Source: Akkermansiaceae bacterium
GTDB taxonomy: Bacteria; Verrucomicrobiota; Verrucomicrobiia; Verrucomicrobiales; DEV007
Assembly (NCBI GenBank): GCA_024233085.1
Contig: JACKQC010000003.1
Coordinates: 124,001-188,000, forward strand
DNA: 64,000 nt
Reading direction: 5' to 3'
In this document: in pieces, positions 47,894-56,795 of the stretch
Numbering within the stretch: position 1 is the stretch's first letter
Layout: the number at the start of each line of letters is the position of its first letter
Program-made: the position numbers and the translations under genes
Notes under the pieces: model-generated
What the model was told of the DNA's origin: nothing
Seen by the model: only the letters and a program-made list of their open reading frames with translations
Database searches by the model: none

Positions 47894-49618
47894 TTATTCC
47901 CAGCGGGATTTTTTGACGCCGATCCACGCGACGAACAGCCCGGCCGCGAGGTGAAGGATCAGCACGGCGAAGCAGAGCGGCACGGGCGCGAGCCACGTTT
48001 CGGTGACCTTGTCCACCGCGTTGCGAAATCCGGGTTCCAGCGAATTCATCGCTCCCGACCAGCTCCAATAAGCCGAGATGAAGGGCCGCGTCAGCCAGCC
48101 CGCCACCTTGGGCAGCGCCAGCACCGCGCCCGATAGCGGCAATTGAAAGCCGACGAGGTAAACGCTGAGCAGGGACGCCTGGTCGGCCGTTTTCGCCATC
48201 GACGAAATGCCCAGGCAGATCGACGTCATCGCCGCGTTGACCAGAAAGAGCAGGGCCAGCTGGGGGACGAAGGACTGCGTCGGAATGTGGCAGATTTTCT
48301 GCACGAAGACCGCCATCCAGAACGACTGGACGAAAACCAGCCCGCCGAGAAAGGCCACCTTGCTCGCGAGGTAGGTCGCGGGACGCACGCCGCCGAGTTT
48401 TTCCTTTTCGAAAATCAGCCGCTCTCCCGCGATCTCGCGCGCGGAATTGTTCGACCCCATCAGGGTCAGCAGGATAACCTGGAACATCACCAGGCCGGAC
48501 ACCAGGCCCCCGAGATTGAGGTTGTGCTCGACGATCTCCTTCTCCAGTTGGAACTCCTCGACGGTGGTGGGCACCGCCTCCGACAGACGGCGAACCTCGC
48601 CGACGCCGTCCAGCGCGAAGAGGATCACCAGCACCGGAAACCCGAGCAGGATCGCGATCTGCAGAAAGAGCTGCCCGCCGTCGCGCGCGAAAATCCTGCA
48701 GCGGCGGAACAACAACGCGAAAAACTGCGCCACCGCGCCCGGAGTCGCCGCCGCGGCGGCCTGGTCCAGCGGGATGCCGTCGCCGGCCGCGCCGGTTTCC
48801 GCCGCGGTCGCCTTCGCCGCCGACTCGAGCGCCTCGTAGTAGTCGCCCCGGTGCTTTTCCCAGCTCGCCCGCCAGTCCTCGGCGTCCCGCTTGGCGAGCC
48901 GCGGATAGACCTCCTCGGCCTCGTCCACGCTGAAATAGTGGTCCAGCGCCCGCGGCTGACCGTGGTAGGCCACGCGGCCCTCGTGCAGCACCAGCACCGA
49001 GTCGTAGAGTTCCAGGTTCGCGAGGCTGTGGGTCACGTTCACCACGATGCGGCTGTGTTTCCGGCTCAGCTCGTAGAGCAGCTTGACGATTTCGCGCTCG
49101 CTCTTCGGGTCGAGGCCGCTCGTCACCTCGTCGGCGAGCAGCAGCACCGGGTCGGTCACCAGCTCCATCGCCAGGGAGAGCCGGCGTTTCTGGCCGCCGG
49201 AGAGGACTTTCACCGGGCGGTTGCGCAGCGCGTCGAGTCCCGTCTGCATCAGCACCCGGTCGACGAGGTCGTGAAACTCCGAGCGCCGCCGCGTCTTCAC
49301 CCGCAGCCTCACCGCGCTCTCGACGCTCTCCTCGACCGTCAGGTGGTCGTAGGCGATGCTGAACTGCGGCACGTAACCGATCTCCGCCGGCTCCAGATCC
49401 CCCTCGGTCGAGAGATTTCGGCCCTGCCAGTGGATGGTGCCCTCGCTCTCGACATTGATCCCCGCGATGAGCTTGAGCAGCGTCGATTTTCCGCATCCCG
49501 ACGGCCCCACGATCGCCATGAAATGCCCGGCTGGAACCTTCAGGTTGATGCGATCGAGGAGATTGACGGACTCCTCCCCTTTTTGGATCGTGAAATTGAC
49601 GTCGCGCAGTTCCAGCAT
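47894..49618 (-). CDS. ABCG-type ABC transporter, fused ATPase and permease
   Basis: 574 residues. ATPase first: Walker A GPSGCGKST (38-46), signature LSGGQKRRLS, Walker B VLLLADEVTSGLD, H-loop VTHS. After a linker rich in Ala (260-310) come six membrane segments (LQIAILLGFPVLVILFALDG, GLVSGLVMFQVILLTLMG, KVAFLGGLVFVQSFWMAVFV, LALLFLVNAAMTSICLGIS, SVYLVGFQLPLSGAVLAL and a C-terminal span). This is the half-transporter order of ABCG proteins; it should act as a dimer. Substrate unknown. Confidence 0.92.
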   Translation of the reverse strand: MLELRDVNFTIQKGEESVNLLDRINLKVPAGHFMAIVGPSGCGKSTLLKLIAGINVESEGTIHWQGRNLSTEGDLEPAEIGYVPQFSIAYDHLTVEESVESAVRLRVKTRRRSEFHDLVDRVLMQTGLDALRNRPVKVLSGGQKRRLSLAMELVTDPVLLLADEVTSGLDPKSEREIVKLLYELSRKHSRIVVNVTHSLANLELYDSVLVLHEGRVAYHGQPRALDHYFSVDEAEEVYPRLAKRDAEDWRASWEKHRGDYYEALESAAKATAAETGAAGDGIPLDQAAAAATPGAVAQFFALLFRRCRIFARDGGQLFLQIAILLGFPVLVILFALDGVGEVRRLSEAVPTTVEEFQLEKEIVEHNLNLGGLVSGLVMFQVILLTLMGSNNSAREIAGERLIFEKEKLGGVRPATYLASKVAFLGGLVFVQSFWMAVFVQKICHIPTQSFVPQLALLFLVNAAMTSICLGISSMAKTADQASLLSVYLVGFQLPLSGAVLALPKVAGWLTRPFISAYWSWSGAMNSLEPGFRNAVDKVTETWLAPVPLCFAVLILHLAAGLFVAWIGVKKSRWE

Positions 49619-49695
49619 GGTTCGCGACTCTACAAGGCCGCCGCCGCGGAAACCACGAATTTTTTTGACGGAAATCCCCCCCCGCGCGGTGTAGC

Positions 49696-51183
49696 ATGCC
49701 GGCCATGAGCCGCCGCCGACCTCCCCAGAACTCCGCCGCCAGCCCGGGCCGCCGATCGACCGGCAATCGCGTCCTCAAAGGCGTGCTGATCGGCGGCGCC
49801 CTCATGCTCGTGGTGTTGTTCGTCGCCGTTTTCGGCCTGACGCAATGGCTGGAAAACTACCGCAACAGCGAAAAATTCCGCGCCTGGCTCGCCGGAAGGG
49901 TCGCCGAAAAACTGAAGGCCGAAGTCGAGCTGCCTTCGTTCAAGTGGGAAGGATCCTCGGTCTTCGCCGACGGTTTTCGCTCGCGGGGATACGAGGACGC
50001 CGCGCAGGCCCGCCTCGATCTCGACGGGCTGCGCGCGAGCTTCGGCGGCATCGCCGACCAGGCCTGGCAGATCCCCGAAATCACCGTGAACCGCCTCAGT
50101 CTCGAGTTTTCGAGGGACCGCCTCGCCGGCGCCTGGGACGACCGGCCCACCGCCGCCTCCGGCCCCGCGCCGGCTCCGGAAGGCCCGGCCTGGCTGCGCC
50201 GCTTCGTGCCGGAAAAAATCTCGCTCGGCGAAATCCGTGTCGACGCCGCCAACGTCGCGGTTCTCAACGAGCGGAAGGACGCCGTCTTCGCCCTCGACGG
50301 CGTGCGCGGCCGCCTCGCCGAGGCCGCCGGGTCCGGCTGGGACATCGACGCCACCGGCGGCCGGATGCGGGTCGTTTCACAGCCGGAAATGAAAATCGAG
50401 CGCTTCTCCCTCCGGTGGCAGCCGGCCGGCCTCTTCATCCACAACGCCACCCTCGAAGCCTGGGACGGCGCCCGGCTCGACGGCGACGGCGTGGTGAAAA
50501 CCGGGAAGGACGGCGTCTCCCTCGAGCTCCAGATCGACCTCGACAACCTCGACGTCAAAAAAATCGCCGGCCCCGACTGGAGCGACAAGCTGAGCGGCAT
50601 CGTTTTCGGAAATGTCCGGCTCGCGGGCAAACCGGGCGCTCTCGTGCAAAGCGGCACCCTCAATCTCAAGGACGGCGAGCTGACGGGCCTCCCGGTGCTC
50701 GAGAAAGTGTCCCAATACACGAAGAACCCGCGCTTCAAGCGCCTCCCCCTCAACGAAACGCGCGCCGACTTCGAACGGACCGGCGACCGTGTCGTCCTGA
50801 CCAACATCGTCATCCAGAGCAACGGCCTTTCCCGGCTCGAGGGCAGCCTCGTCATCGACGGCCGCGCCATCGAGGGCGACCTCCATCTCGGCGTCACCCC
50901 GGGAACCCTGCAGTGGATCCCCGGCGCCGAGCAAAAGGTGTTCGTCCGCTCCGACCGCGGCTTTCTCTGGACCCCGGTGAAAGTCGCCGGCACCCTCGAC
51001 CAGCCCCGCGAGGACCTGAGCGCCCGCCTCGTTTCCGCGGCGGCCGAGACAATCGTGGAGGAAATCCCCGGCAAGGCGATCGACACCGCGAAAGAAGCGC
51101 TGAAGAACCCGACCCAGGCGCCCGCCACCGTCATCGAGGAGGGCAAGAAGCTGATCGACACCTTCGTGCCGCTTTTCAAGTGA
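49696..51183 (+). CDS. AsmA-like inner-membrane protein
   Basis: 495 residues; the ATG at 49705 is an equally good start. One N-terminal span (VLKGVLIGGALMLVVLFVAVFGL) then a long beta-rich periplasmic part (RAWLAGRVAEKLKAEVELPSFKWEGSSVFADGFRSRG; GSGWDIDATGGRMRVVSQPEMKIERFSLRW; GTLNLKDGELTGLPVLEKVSQYTKNPRFKRLPLNETRADFERTGDRVVLTNI). This resembles AsmA/DUF3971-type proteins thought to move phospholipid between membranes. Family assignment is from pattern only. Confidence 0.75.
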   Translation: MPAMSRRRPPQNSAASPGRRSTGNRVLKGVLIGGALMLVVLFVAVFGLTQWLENYRNSEKFRAWLAGRVAEKLKAEVELPSFKWEGSSVFADGFRSRGYEDAAQARLDLDGLRASFGGIADQAWQIPEITVNRLSLEFSRDRLAGAWDDRPTAASGPAPAPEGPAWLRRFVPEKISLGEIRVDAANVAVLNERKDAVFALDGVRGRLAEAAGSGWDIDATGGRMRVVSQPEMKIERFSLRWQPAGLFIHNATLEAWDGARLDGDGVVKTGKDGVSLELQIDLDNLDVKKIAGPDWSDKLSGIVFGNVRLAGKPGALVQSGTLNLKDGELTGLPVLEKVSQYTKNPRFKRLPLNETRADFERTGDRVVLTNIVIQSNGLSRLEGSLVIDGRAIEGDLHLGVTPGTLQWIPGAEQKVFVRSDRGFLWTPVKVAGTLDQPREDLSARLVSAAAETIVEEIPGKAIDTAKEALKNPTQAPATVIEEGKKLIDTFVPLFK

Positions 51184-51202
51184 CCCGCAAAAAAAGGGCC
51201 GC

Positions 51203-51242
51203 ACCCAACAGGGTTAGGTCGAGGAGTCAACCCTGTCGAGTG
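51203..51242. repeat. CAACAGGG palindromic repeat, locus 8
   Basis: ACCCAACAGGGTTAGGTC faces GAGTCAACCCTGTCGAGT, 20 bp after the AsmA-like stop. Flanking GGGCC and GGGGCC could extend the stem, giving a terminator-like structure without a T-run. Confidence 0.85.
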
Positions 51243-51349
51243 GGGCCGTTTTGGGGAGCGGGCGGAGTCGTTCATTGATCGGCCCGGGCGGTTCGGGGAG
51301 AAAAATCGCGTTTGACCGCGAGGGGGCGAGGGTTTACCGATCAAAGCCG

Positions 51350-51380
51350 CCTATTCCCGATTAAACCGATAGGGAATAGG
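51350..51380. promoter_or_regulatory. palindromic operator before cysH
   Basis: Perfect 9-bp arms CCTATTCCC / GGGAATAGG around 13 AT-rich bases, ending 14 bp before the cysH ATG. A direct repeat CCGATYAAAnCCG (about 51337 and 51357) overlaps it. Position and symmetry suggest a repressor or activator site controlling the sulfate assimilation genes. Confidence 0.55.
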
Positions 51381-51394
51381 GTGTTTTGTCCAAA

Positions 51395-52168
51395 ATGACG
51401 GCTCTTTCCGATCAAGTCCCTGTCGATCAAGCCCCCGCCGATCCGATCGCGGTGGCCGAGGGGCGTTTTGGCTTCGATCTGAAAGCGATCAATGCCCGTC
51501 TCGAGTCCTCCCCGCCCGAGGATCGCATCGCGTGGGCTCTGGAGACTTTTCCCGGCCGCGTGGCGCTGGCTTCGAGCTTTGGCGCGCAGTCGGCGGTGTC
51601 GCTCCATCTCGTGACGCGGCTGGCGCCGGAGATCCCGGTCATCCTCGTGGACACCGGCTATTTTTTCCCGGAGACCTACGAATTCATCGACCGGCTCTCC
51701 GAGTCGCTGTCGCTGAACCTGAAAGTTTACCGCGCCGCGATGAGCCCCGCCTGGCAGGAGCGCCGCTACGGAAAGCTGTGGGAACAGGGGCTCAACGGCA
51801 TCGAGAAATACAACCAGATCAACAAGGTCGAGCCCATGCGCCGCGCGCTGGCGGAGCTGGGCGTCGAATCCTGGCTCACCGGCCTGCGGCGCCAGCAGAG
51901 CAAGAGCCGCGAAAACCTCTCCGTCCTCGCCGTTTCGGACGGCCGGATCAAGGTCCACCCCATCCTCGACTGGTCGGACAAGGACATCTTCGACTACCTC
52001 AAGGCGCACGATCTGCCCTATCATCCGCTCTGGGAGGAGGGCTACGTCTCGATCGGCGACTGGCACACCACGCGCCGCCTGACCGACGGCCTCACCCCGG
52101 AGGAGACGCGCTTTTTCGGCCTGAAACGCGAGTGCGGCCTTCACGAAAACGCGGACTTTGTGATTTAA
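51395..52168 (+). CDS. cysH: phosphoadenylyl/adenylyl-sulfate reductase
   Basis: 257 residues from ATG 51395 (TTG at 51386 is also in frame). PAPS-reductase fold: VALASSFGAQSAVSLHLV P-loop, DTGYFFPETYEF, LTGLRRQQSKSRENL, HPILDWSDKDIFDYLKAHDLPYHPLWEEGYVSIGDWHTT and C-terminal KRECGLH with a catalytic Cys. The second CC pair of Fe-S-type APS reductases is not seen, which favours the PAPS type and fits the adjacent APS kinase. Reduces (P)APS to sulfite. Confidence 0.93.
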   Translation: MTALSDQVPVDQAPADPIAVAEGRFGFDLKAINARLESSPPEDRIAWALETFPGRVALASSFGAQSAVSLHLVTRLAPEIPVILVDTGYFFPETYEFIDRLSESLSLNLKVYRAAMSPAWQERRYGKLWEQGLNGIEKYNQINKVEPMRRALAELGVESWLTGLRRQQSKSRENLSVLAVSDGRIKVHPILDWSDKDIFDYLKAHDLPYHPLWEEGYVSIGDWHTTRRLTDGLTPEETRFFGLKRECGLHENADFVI

Positions 52169-52258
52169 GAGTACCCCGCCGAAAATCGCCCGAACTCAGC
52201 GGCGTCCGCACCTTTTTCTTCTTCATCTCCCATTTCCCGCCCTCGCACCTTCAGACCC

Positions 52259-52858
52259 GTGCCCGACCACCTTCACCCGACTTTTGACCGAATGCTGCCC
52301 CGCGAGGCGAAGGAAGACCTCCTCGGCCAGCGCGGGCTGGTCGTCTGGCTCTATGGCTTGAGCGGGTCGGGAAAGAGCACGCTGGCGCGCCTGCTGGAGC
52401 GCCGCCTCCATGGCGAAGGGGTTCTGGTGAAGGTGCTCGACGGCGACAACGTGCGCTCGGGACTGAACCGCAACCTCGGCTTTTCCGACGAAGACCGCTC
52501 GGAGAACATCCGGCGCGTGGCCGAGGTGGCGAAGCTCTTCGCCGAGGCCGGCGTGGTGACGCTGGTGTCCTTCATCACCCCGAGGAACGACCTGCGGGCG
52601 ATGGCCCGGGAAATCGTGGGAGACGCGGACCTGCTGGAGGTTTACGTGAGGGCCTCGTTCGAGACCTGCGCGGAACGGGACGTGAAAGGCCTTTACGCGA
52701 AAGCGAAAGCGGGCGAAGTCAGGCACTTCACCGGCAGGGATTCCGCCTTCGAGGAACCGGAACGTCCGGACCTGGTTCTCGACACCGAGTCCGAGGACGA
52801 GGAAACCTCGATGAAGCGGCTCCACGACGCGGTCTCGGACCGCATCCGGCGCGGATGA
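52259..52858 (+). CDS. cysC: adenylyl-sulfate kinase
   Basis: 199 residues with a GTG start at 52259. P-loop GLSGSGKST (33-41), DGDNVRSGLNRNLGFSDEDRSENIRRVAEVAKLFAEAG (about 62-95) and FETCAERDVKGLYAKAKAGEVRHFTG. Makes PAPS from APS and ATP, as needed by a PAPS-type CysH. Stop overlaps an in-frame upstream start for cysD (ATGA at 52855). Confidence 0.95.
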   Translation: MPDHLHPTFDRMLPREAKEDLLGQRGLVVWLYGLSGSGKSTLARLLERRLHGEGVLVKVLDGDNVRSGLNRNLGFSDEDRSENIRRVAEVAKLFAEAGVVTLVSFITPRNDLRAMAREIVGDADLLEVYVRASFETCAERDVKGLYAKAKAGEVRHFTGRDSAFEEPERPDLVLDTESEDEETSMKRLHDAVSDRIRRG

Positions 52859-52935
52859 CCGGAACCGAAACCGGCGCGATCGACGAGGAGAGCGCCAACC
52901 AGAGGCCATCGCGAACGGCATTTTTTTCGAAACCC

Positions 52936-53853
52936 ATGGACACCCAGATACATTCCTACCAGGTCAACCACCTCAAGCAGTTGGAGTCGGAGGCGATCTT
53001 CATCCTCCGCGAGACGGCGGCGCAGTTCGAGCGGCCGGCGCTGCTGTTTTCGGGCGGGAAAGACTCCATCGTGATGGCCCATCTGGCGCGCAAGGCCTTC
53101 CACCCCGCGCGCCTGCCTTTTCCCCTGCTGCACGTGGACACGGGTCACAACTTTCCGGAAACGCTGGAATACCGCGACCGTTTCGTGGCCGACCTGCGCG
53201 CGCAGTTGATCGTCGCCCGGGTGCAGGACTCGATCGACCGCGGCACCGCGCGTGAGGAAAAGGGCCCCAACGCCAGCCGCAACGCCATCCAGACCGTGAC
53301 GCTGCTGGAAGCGATCGAGGAAAACCGGTTCGACGCGTGTCTCGGCGGCGGGCGGCGGGACGAGGAAAAGGCGCGCGCCAAGGAACGCTTCTTTTCGCAC
53401 CGGGACGACTTCGGCCAGTGGGATCCGAAAAACCAGCGCCCCGAGCTGTGGAACATCTTCAACGGCCGGAAACATCACGGCGAACATTTCCGCGTCTTTC
53501 CGCTGAGCAACTGGACGGAGATGGACGTGTGGCAGTACATCAAGGCCGAGGACATCCCGCTGCCGAACCTGTATTTTTCGCACGAGCGCGACGTCTTCAA
53601 GCGCGCCGGCGCCTGGCTGGCGGTGACGGAATTCGTGACCGTGGGCGCCGAGGAAACGGTGGATCACCGGCGGGTGCGCTTTCGCACCATCGGCGACGCC
53701 ACCTGCACCGGCGCGGTGGAGTCGACCGCGGCCACGCTGGACGAAATCATTCAGGAAGTCGCCACCGCCCGCCAGACCGAGCGCGGCACCCGCGCCGACG
53801 ACAAACGGTCCGAGACGGCGATGGAGGATCGGAAGAAGGAAGGGTATTTCTAG
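52936..53853 (+). CDS. cysD: sulfate adenylyltransferase small subunit
   Basis: 305 residues. With CysN it makes APS from sulfate and ATP. The start at 52936 matches the usual N-terminus (HLKQLESEAIFILRETAAQF); the longer start at 52855 would be coupled to cysC. PP-loop LLFSGGKDSIVM, HVDTGHNFPETLEYRD, GGGRRDEEKARAKERFFSHRD and LSNWTEMDVWQYI are typical. Normally cysN follows directly; here a four-helix-bundle gene lies between. Confidence 0.95.
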   Translation: MDTQIHSYQVNHLKQLESEAIFILRETAAQFERPALLFSGGKDSIVMAHLARKAFHPARLPFPLLHVDTGHNFPETLEYRDRFVADLRAQLIVARVQDSIDRGTAREEKGPNASRNAIQTVTLLEAIEENRFDACLGGGRRDEEKARAKERFFSHRDDFGQWDPKNQRPELWNIFNGRKHHGEHFRVFPLSNWTEMDVWQYIKAEDIPLPNLYFSHERDVFKRAGAWLAVTEFVTVGAEETVDHRRVRFRTIGDATCTGAVESTAATLDEIIQEVATARQTERGTRADDKRSETAMEDRKKEGYF

Positions 53854-53869
53854 GCCGCGAAGCGGCAGT

Positions 53870-53900
53870 AAAAAGTCGGAAAGTGGGAAAGTAAAAAGTG
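53870..53900. repeat. purine-rich left flank of four-helix-bundle cassette
   Basis: GTCGGAAAGTGGGAAAGTAA lies inside this stretch; it resembles, inverted, the pyrimidine-rich repeat on the other side of the gene (54356-54385). Confidence 0.6.
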
Positions 53901-53959
53901 AACGGTGGCAAGGGGATGGCGAAACAACAAGAATTGAAAACCAAACCAGGAGAAACACG

Positions 53960-54355
53960 ATGAATCAGGATAGTGACAATTTTGCGCGTGAGTTCGAAGA
54001 CCTTCGCATCTGGCAGCAGGCGCGCGTGCAGGCGGTGGAGATTTACCGGGCTTTCGGCGCCGAGACGCCGGCCGAACGCGACTTTGGATTTCGTGACCAG
54101 ATCCAGCGTGCGGGCGTTTCGGTGATGAACAACATCGCCGAGGGATTCGAACGGCGCACACCGGCGGATTTCGCCCGTTTTCTCGACACGGCCAAGGGCT
54201 CCTGCGGCGAAGTGCGGAGCATGTGCTATCTGGCGGAGGATCTTAGTTACCTCCCCGCCGAAACGGCCCAACACAAGCGCGCCGAAGCAAAAAAAATCTC
54301 CAGGGGCATCGAGTCTCTCGCCAAAACCCTGCGCGTTCATCGCTCATCTCGGTAA
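53960..54355 (+). CDS. four-helix-bundle protein (23S rRNA IVP / S23 family)
   Basis: 131 residues. FEDLRIWQQARVQAVEIYRAF, then FGFRDQIQRAGVSVMNNIAEGFERRTPADFARFLDTAKGSCGEVRSMCYLAEDL (about residues 44-95) match the IVP/bAvd-like four-helix bundle family. Such proteins are found in rRNA intervening sequences and as scattered single genes; Avd in diversity-generating retroelements is a relative. Located between cysD and cysN, unlike the usual operon, and bordered by inverted repeats. No role in sulfur metabolism is expected. Confidence 0.9.
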   Translation: MNQDSDNFAREFEDLRIWQQARVQAVEIYRAFGAETPAERDFGFRDQIQRAGVSVMNNIAEGFERRTPADFARFLDTAKGSCGEVRSMCYLAEDLSYLPAETAQHKRAEAKKISRGIESLAKTLRVHRSSR

Positions 54356-54385
54356 CCTTTTACCTTCCCACCTTTTACCTTCCCA
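54356..54385. repeat. 15-bp tandem pair, right flank of four-helix-bundle cassette
   Basis: CCTTTTACCTTCCCA twice in tandem, directly after the four-helix-bundle stop and before cysN. Its complement resembles the purine-rich tract at 53870-53900. Confidence 0.7.
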
Positions 54386-54395
54386 CCCTTTTCCG

Positions 54396-55709
54396 ATGCC
54401 CAACGATTTGATTTTTCCAGATTCACCACCATCGGCGCAATCGACCGCCGGCTATCTCGACATGGATTTGCTCCGGTTCACGACCGCCGGTTCCGTTGAC
54501 GACGGAAAGTCGACCCTGATCGGGCGGCTGCTTTACGATTCGAAGAACACCTTCGAGGACCAGATGGAGGCCGTCGAGCGCAGCTCGAAGCAGCGCGGCG
54601 ACGAAAACGTCAATCTGGCGCTGCTGACCGACGGGCTGCGGGCCGAGCGCGAGCAGGGCATCACCATCGATGTCGCCTACCGCTATTTCGCGACGCCGAA
54701 GCGCAAGTTCATCATCGCGGACACGCCCGGGCACATCCAGTACACGCGCAACATGGTGACGGGCGCCTCGACGGCGAACCTGGCCATCATTCTCGTCGAC
54801 GCCCGGCTCGGGGTGATCGAGCAGACCTGCCGTCACGCCTTCATCGCGGATTTGCTGCGCATCCGGCATGTCGTGCTCGCGGTCAACAAGATGGACTTGG
54901 TCGACCACGACCAGGAGGCCTTCGACAGGATCGTCGAGGAATTCCGCCGTTTCGCCTCCCGTCTCGACAATCTCGTCGACATCACCGCCATCCCCATCTC
55001 GGCGCTCCACGGCGACAATGTGGTGACGAAATCCGACAAGATGCCCTGGTACCACGGACCGGACCTGCTCTACCATCTCGAGACCGTTTACATCGGCTCC
55101 GACCACAATCACGTCGATGCGCGTTTCCCCGTGCAGTGGGTCATTCGCCCGCACTCCGACGAATACCACGACTATCGCGGCTACGCCGGCCGGGTGGCGG
55201 GCGGCGTCTTCAAGCCGGGCGACGAGATCGTGGTGCAGCCGTCGGGATTTTCCAGCCGCATCCGCTCGGTCGACACCTTCGAAGGGCCGGCCGAGGAGGC
55301 CTTCGCGCCGCTTTCGGTGACGATCACCCTCGAGGACGAGATCGACATCAGCCGCGGCGACATGATCGTGAAACCGAACAACCAGCCCCAAAAGAGCCAG
55401 GAGATCGACGCCATGATCTGTTGGTTCTCGGAGAAGTCCAGGCTCGCCTCGCGGGGCAAATACATTCTCCGCCACACCACAAAGGAGGTGAAGGCCATGG
55501 TTCAGGAGGTTCGTTATAAGGTCAACATCAACACCCTTCACAAAATCGAGGACGACCTCGAATTCGGCCTGAACGACATCGGGCGCATCTCCCTCCGCAC
55601 CTCGGCGCCGCTGCTTTACGACAGCTACCGACGCAACCGCATCACCGGCAGCTTCATCCTCGTCGATACCCACACGAACGAGACCGTCGCGGCCGGGATG
55701 ATCGTTTGA
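54396..55709 (+). CDS. cysN: sulfate adenylyltransferase GTPase subunit
   Basis: 437 residues. G1 GSVDDGKST (32-40), effector region DGLRAEREQGITIDVAYRYF, G3 DTPGHIQYTRNM, G4 NKMD, then EF-Tu-like domains 2 and 3. GTP hydrolysis drives APS synthesis by CysD. There is no fused CysC domain, consistent with the separate cysC upstream. E. coli CysN is slightly longer (about 475). The upstream pyrimidine-rich repeats leave no evident ribosome binding site. Confidence 0.96.
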   Translation: MPNDLIFPDSPPSAQSTAGYLDMDLLRFTTAGSVDDGKSTLIGRLLYDSKNTFEDQMEAVERSSKQRGDENVNLALLTDGLRAEREQGITIDVAYRYFATPKRKFIIADTPGHIQYTRNMVTGASTANLAIILVDARLGVIEQTCRHAFIADLLRIRHVVLAVNKMDLVDHDQEAFDRIVEEFRRFASRLDNLVDITAIPISALHGDNVVTKSDKMPWYHGPDLLYHLETVYIGSDHNHVDARFPVQWVIRPHSDEYHDYRGYAGRVAGGVFKPGDEIVVQPSGFSSRIRSVDTFEGPAEEAFAPLSVTITLEDEIDISRGDMIVKPNNQPQKSQEIDAMICWFSEKSRLASRGKYILRHTTKEVKAMVQEVRYKVNINTLHKIEDDLEFGLNDIGRISLRTSAPLLYDSYRRNRITGSFILVDTHTNETVAAGMIV

Positions 55710-55944
55710 TCAAAAAAGGATGGAAAAGGGTCCCGGCCAACCCGGCCATCCCGGCGACCCAAAACATCGGGGTAGAATATCGGCCCGTTGGCGGATCTCG
55801 GCCACCGGCTTCAACGTGCCGCCTGCGGCCGATGATTGCGGCTTCGCCACCTCCCGCCAAGCCCCTTTCCAGACCTGAAAAATTAAATAATTGTAAAAAT
55901 CATATTTTCTATTAATTTTGGACGCGCCTAATTTCACCCGAAAA

Positions 55945-56763
55945 ATGAAGAAACGGACCCACAACCAACTACTGGCACTGGCGCTGGCCTTCGTCAGCCT
56001 GCTCCTCCCAGGTGTCGTTCATGCCCAATTCCTGCTGGATTGGGATCTCTACGACACCTCCGACTGGGCCGACGGAACCCTGAATGGCACCTTCACCAAT
56101 GTGAACGGGAGCGGTGTCGACGTGAACGTCGCGGTGACGGGCGACACCTCCTATTTCGAGTCTTACGCGCCCCGGATCCGCGAGGTCGACGCCAACAGTC
56201 CCTATGGGGAAAAATTTCTCCAGTTCGGCAACATCGACTACACCGACTCGTCCAGCCAGTCGATCACGGTCACCCTGAGCTTTTTCGAGACCGGGACGAC
56301 CAACCCGGTGGAGCTGAGCGCGTTCAGTTTTCAATTCTTCGACATCGACACGACCTACAACACCAACAACTCCTCGCTGGTCAACTACAACGACCGGATG
56401 ACCTTTTCCGGTTCCCCAACAATCACCGAGGTGATCACCACCGGGCGGTCATCGCCGACCCACTCGATTCTCGGCAATGTGGTTCAGGCCTGGGACGGAA
56501 CGCTTCCACGAGATTCCCACGCCATTCCCGCTCTGGGCCTGAACGACCTCGAAGGAGCCGTCAATGTCAGTTACCTCAATGGCGGGAGCGTCTTCAGTTT
56601 CGTCTATGACAACGGACCGAACACGGTCACGAATTCCGTCGGTCAGAATGTCGGCATCTACGACCTGAACTTCACCCCCGTTCCCGAGCCGGCGTCTCTG
56701 GTTTTTCTCGCCAGCGGGTCCCTGGCTCTCCTCTGTCGGCGGCCCCGGCGACGCACGGCCTGA
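55945..56763 (+). CDS. PEP-CTERM sorting-signal protein
   Basis: 272 residues. Signal peptide (NQLLALALAFVSLLLPGVVHA) and, at the end, VPEPASLVFLASGSLALLCRRPRRR, the PEP-CTERM tripartite signal handled by exosortase. The mature part is Asn/Thr/Ser-rich beta sandwich (TLNGTFTNVNGSGVDVNVAVTGDTS, SITVTLSFFETGTTNPVELSAFSFQFFDID). Secreted, probably processed and glycosylated. Preceded by an unusually AT-rich 45-bp stretch with AAAATTAA/TTAATTTT inverted ends (about 55875-55920). Confidence 0.9.
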   Translation: MKKRTHNQLLALALAFVSLLLPGVVHAQFLLDWDLYDTSDWADGTLNGTFTNVNGSGVDVNVAVTGDTSYFESYAPRIREVDANSPYGEKFLQFGNIDYTDSSSQSITVTLSFFETGTTNPVELSAFSFQFFDIDTTYNTNNSSLVNYNDRMTFSGSPTITEVITTGRSSPTHSILGNVVQAWDGTLPRDSHAIPALGLNDLEGAVNVSYLNGGSVFSFVYDNGPNTVTNSVGQNVGIYDLNFTPVPEPASLVFLASGSLALLCRRPRRRTA

Positions 56764-56795
56764 GAGCCGACCGATGCGCCAGTCGCGGCGATTCC

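Noticed and set aside
53960..54355. Avd of a diversity-generating retroelement
   Set aside because: The four-helix-bundle protein belongs to the same broad family, but there is no reverse transcriptase, template repeat or variable repeat nearby.
55710..55944. Riboswitch between cysN and the PEP-CTERM gene
   Set aside because: Only an AT-rich promoter-like stretch and scattered short stems; no known riboswitch core recognised.
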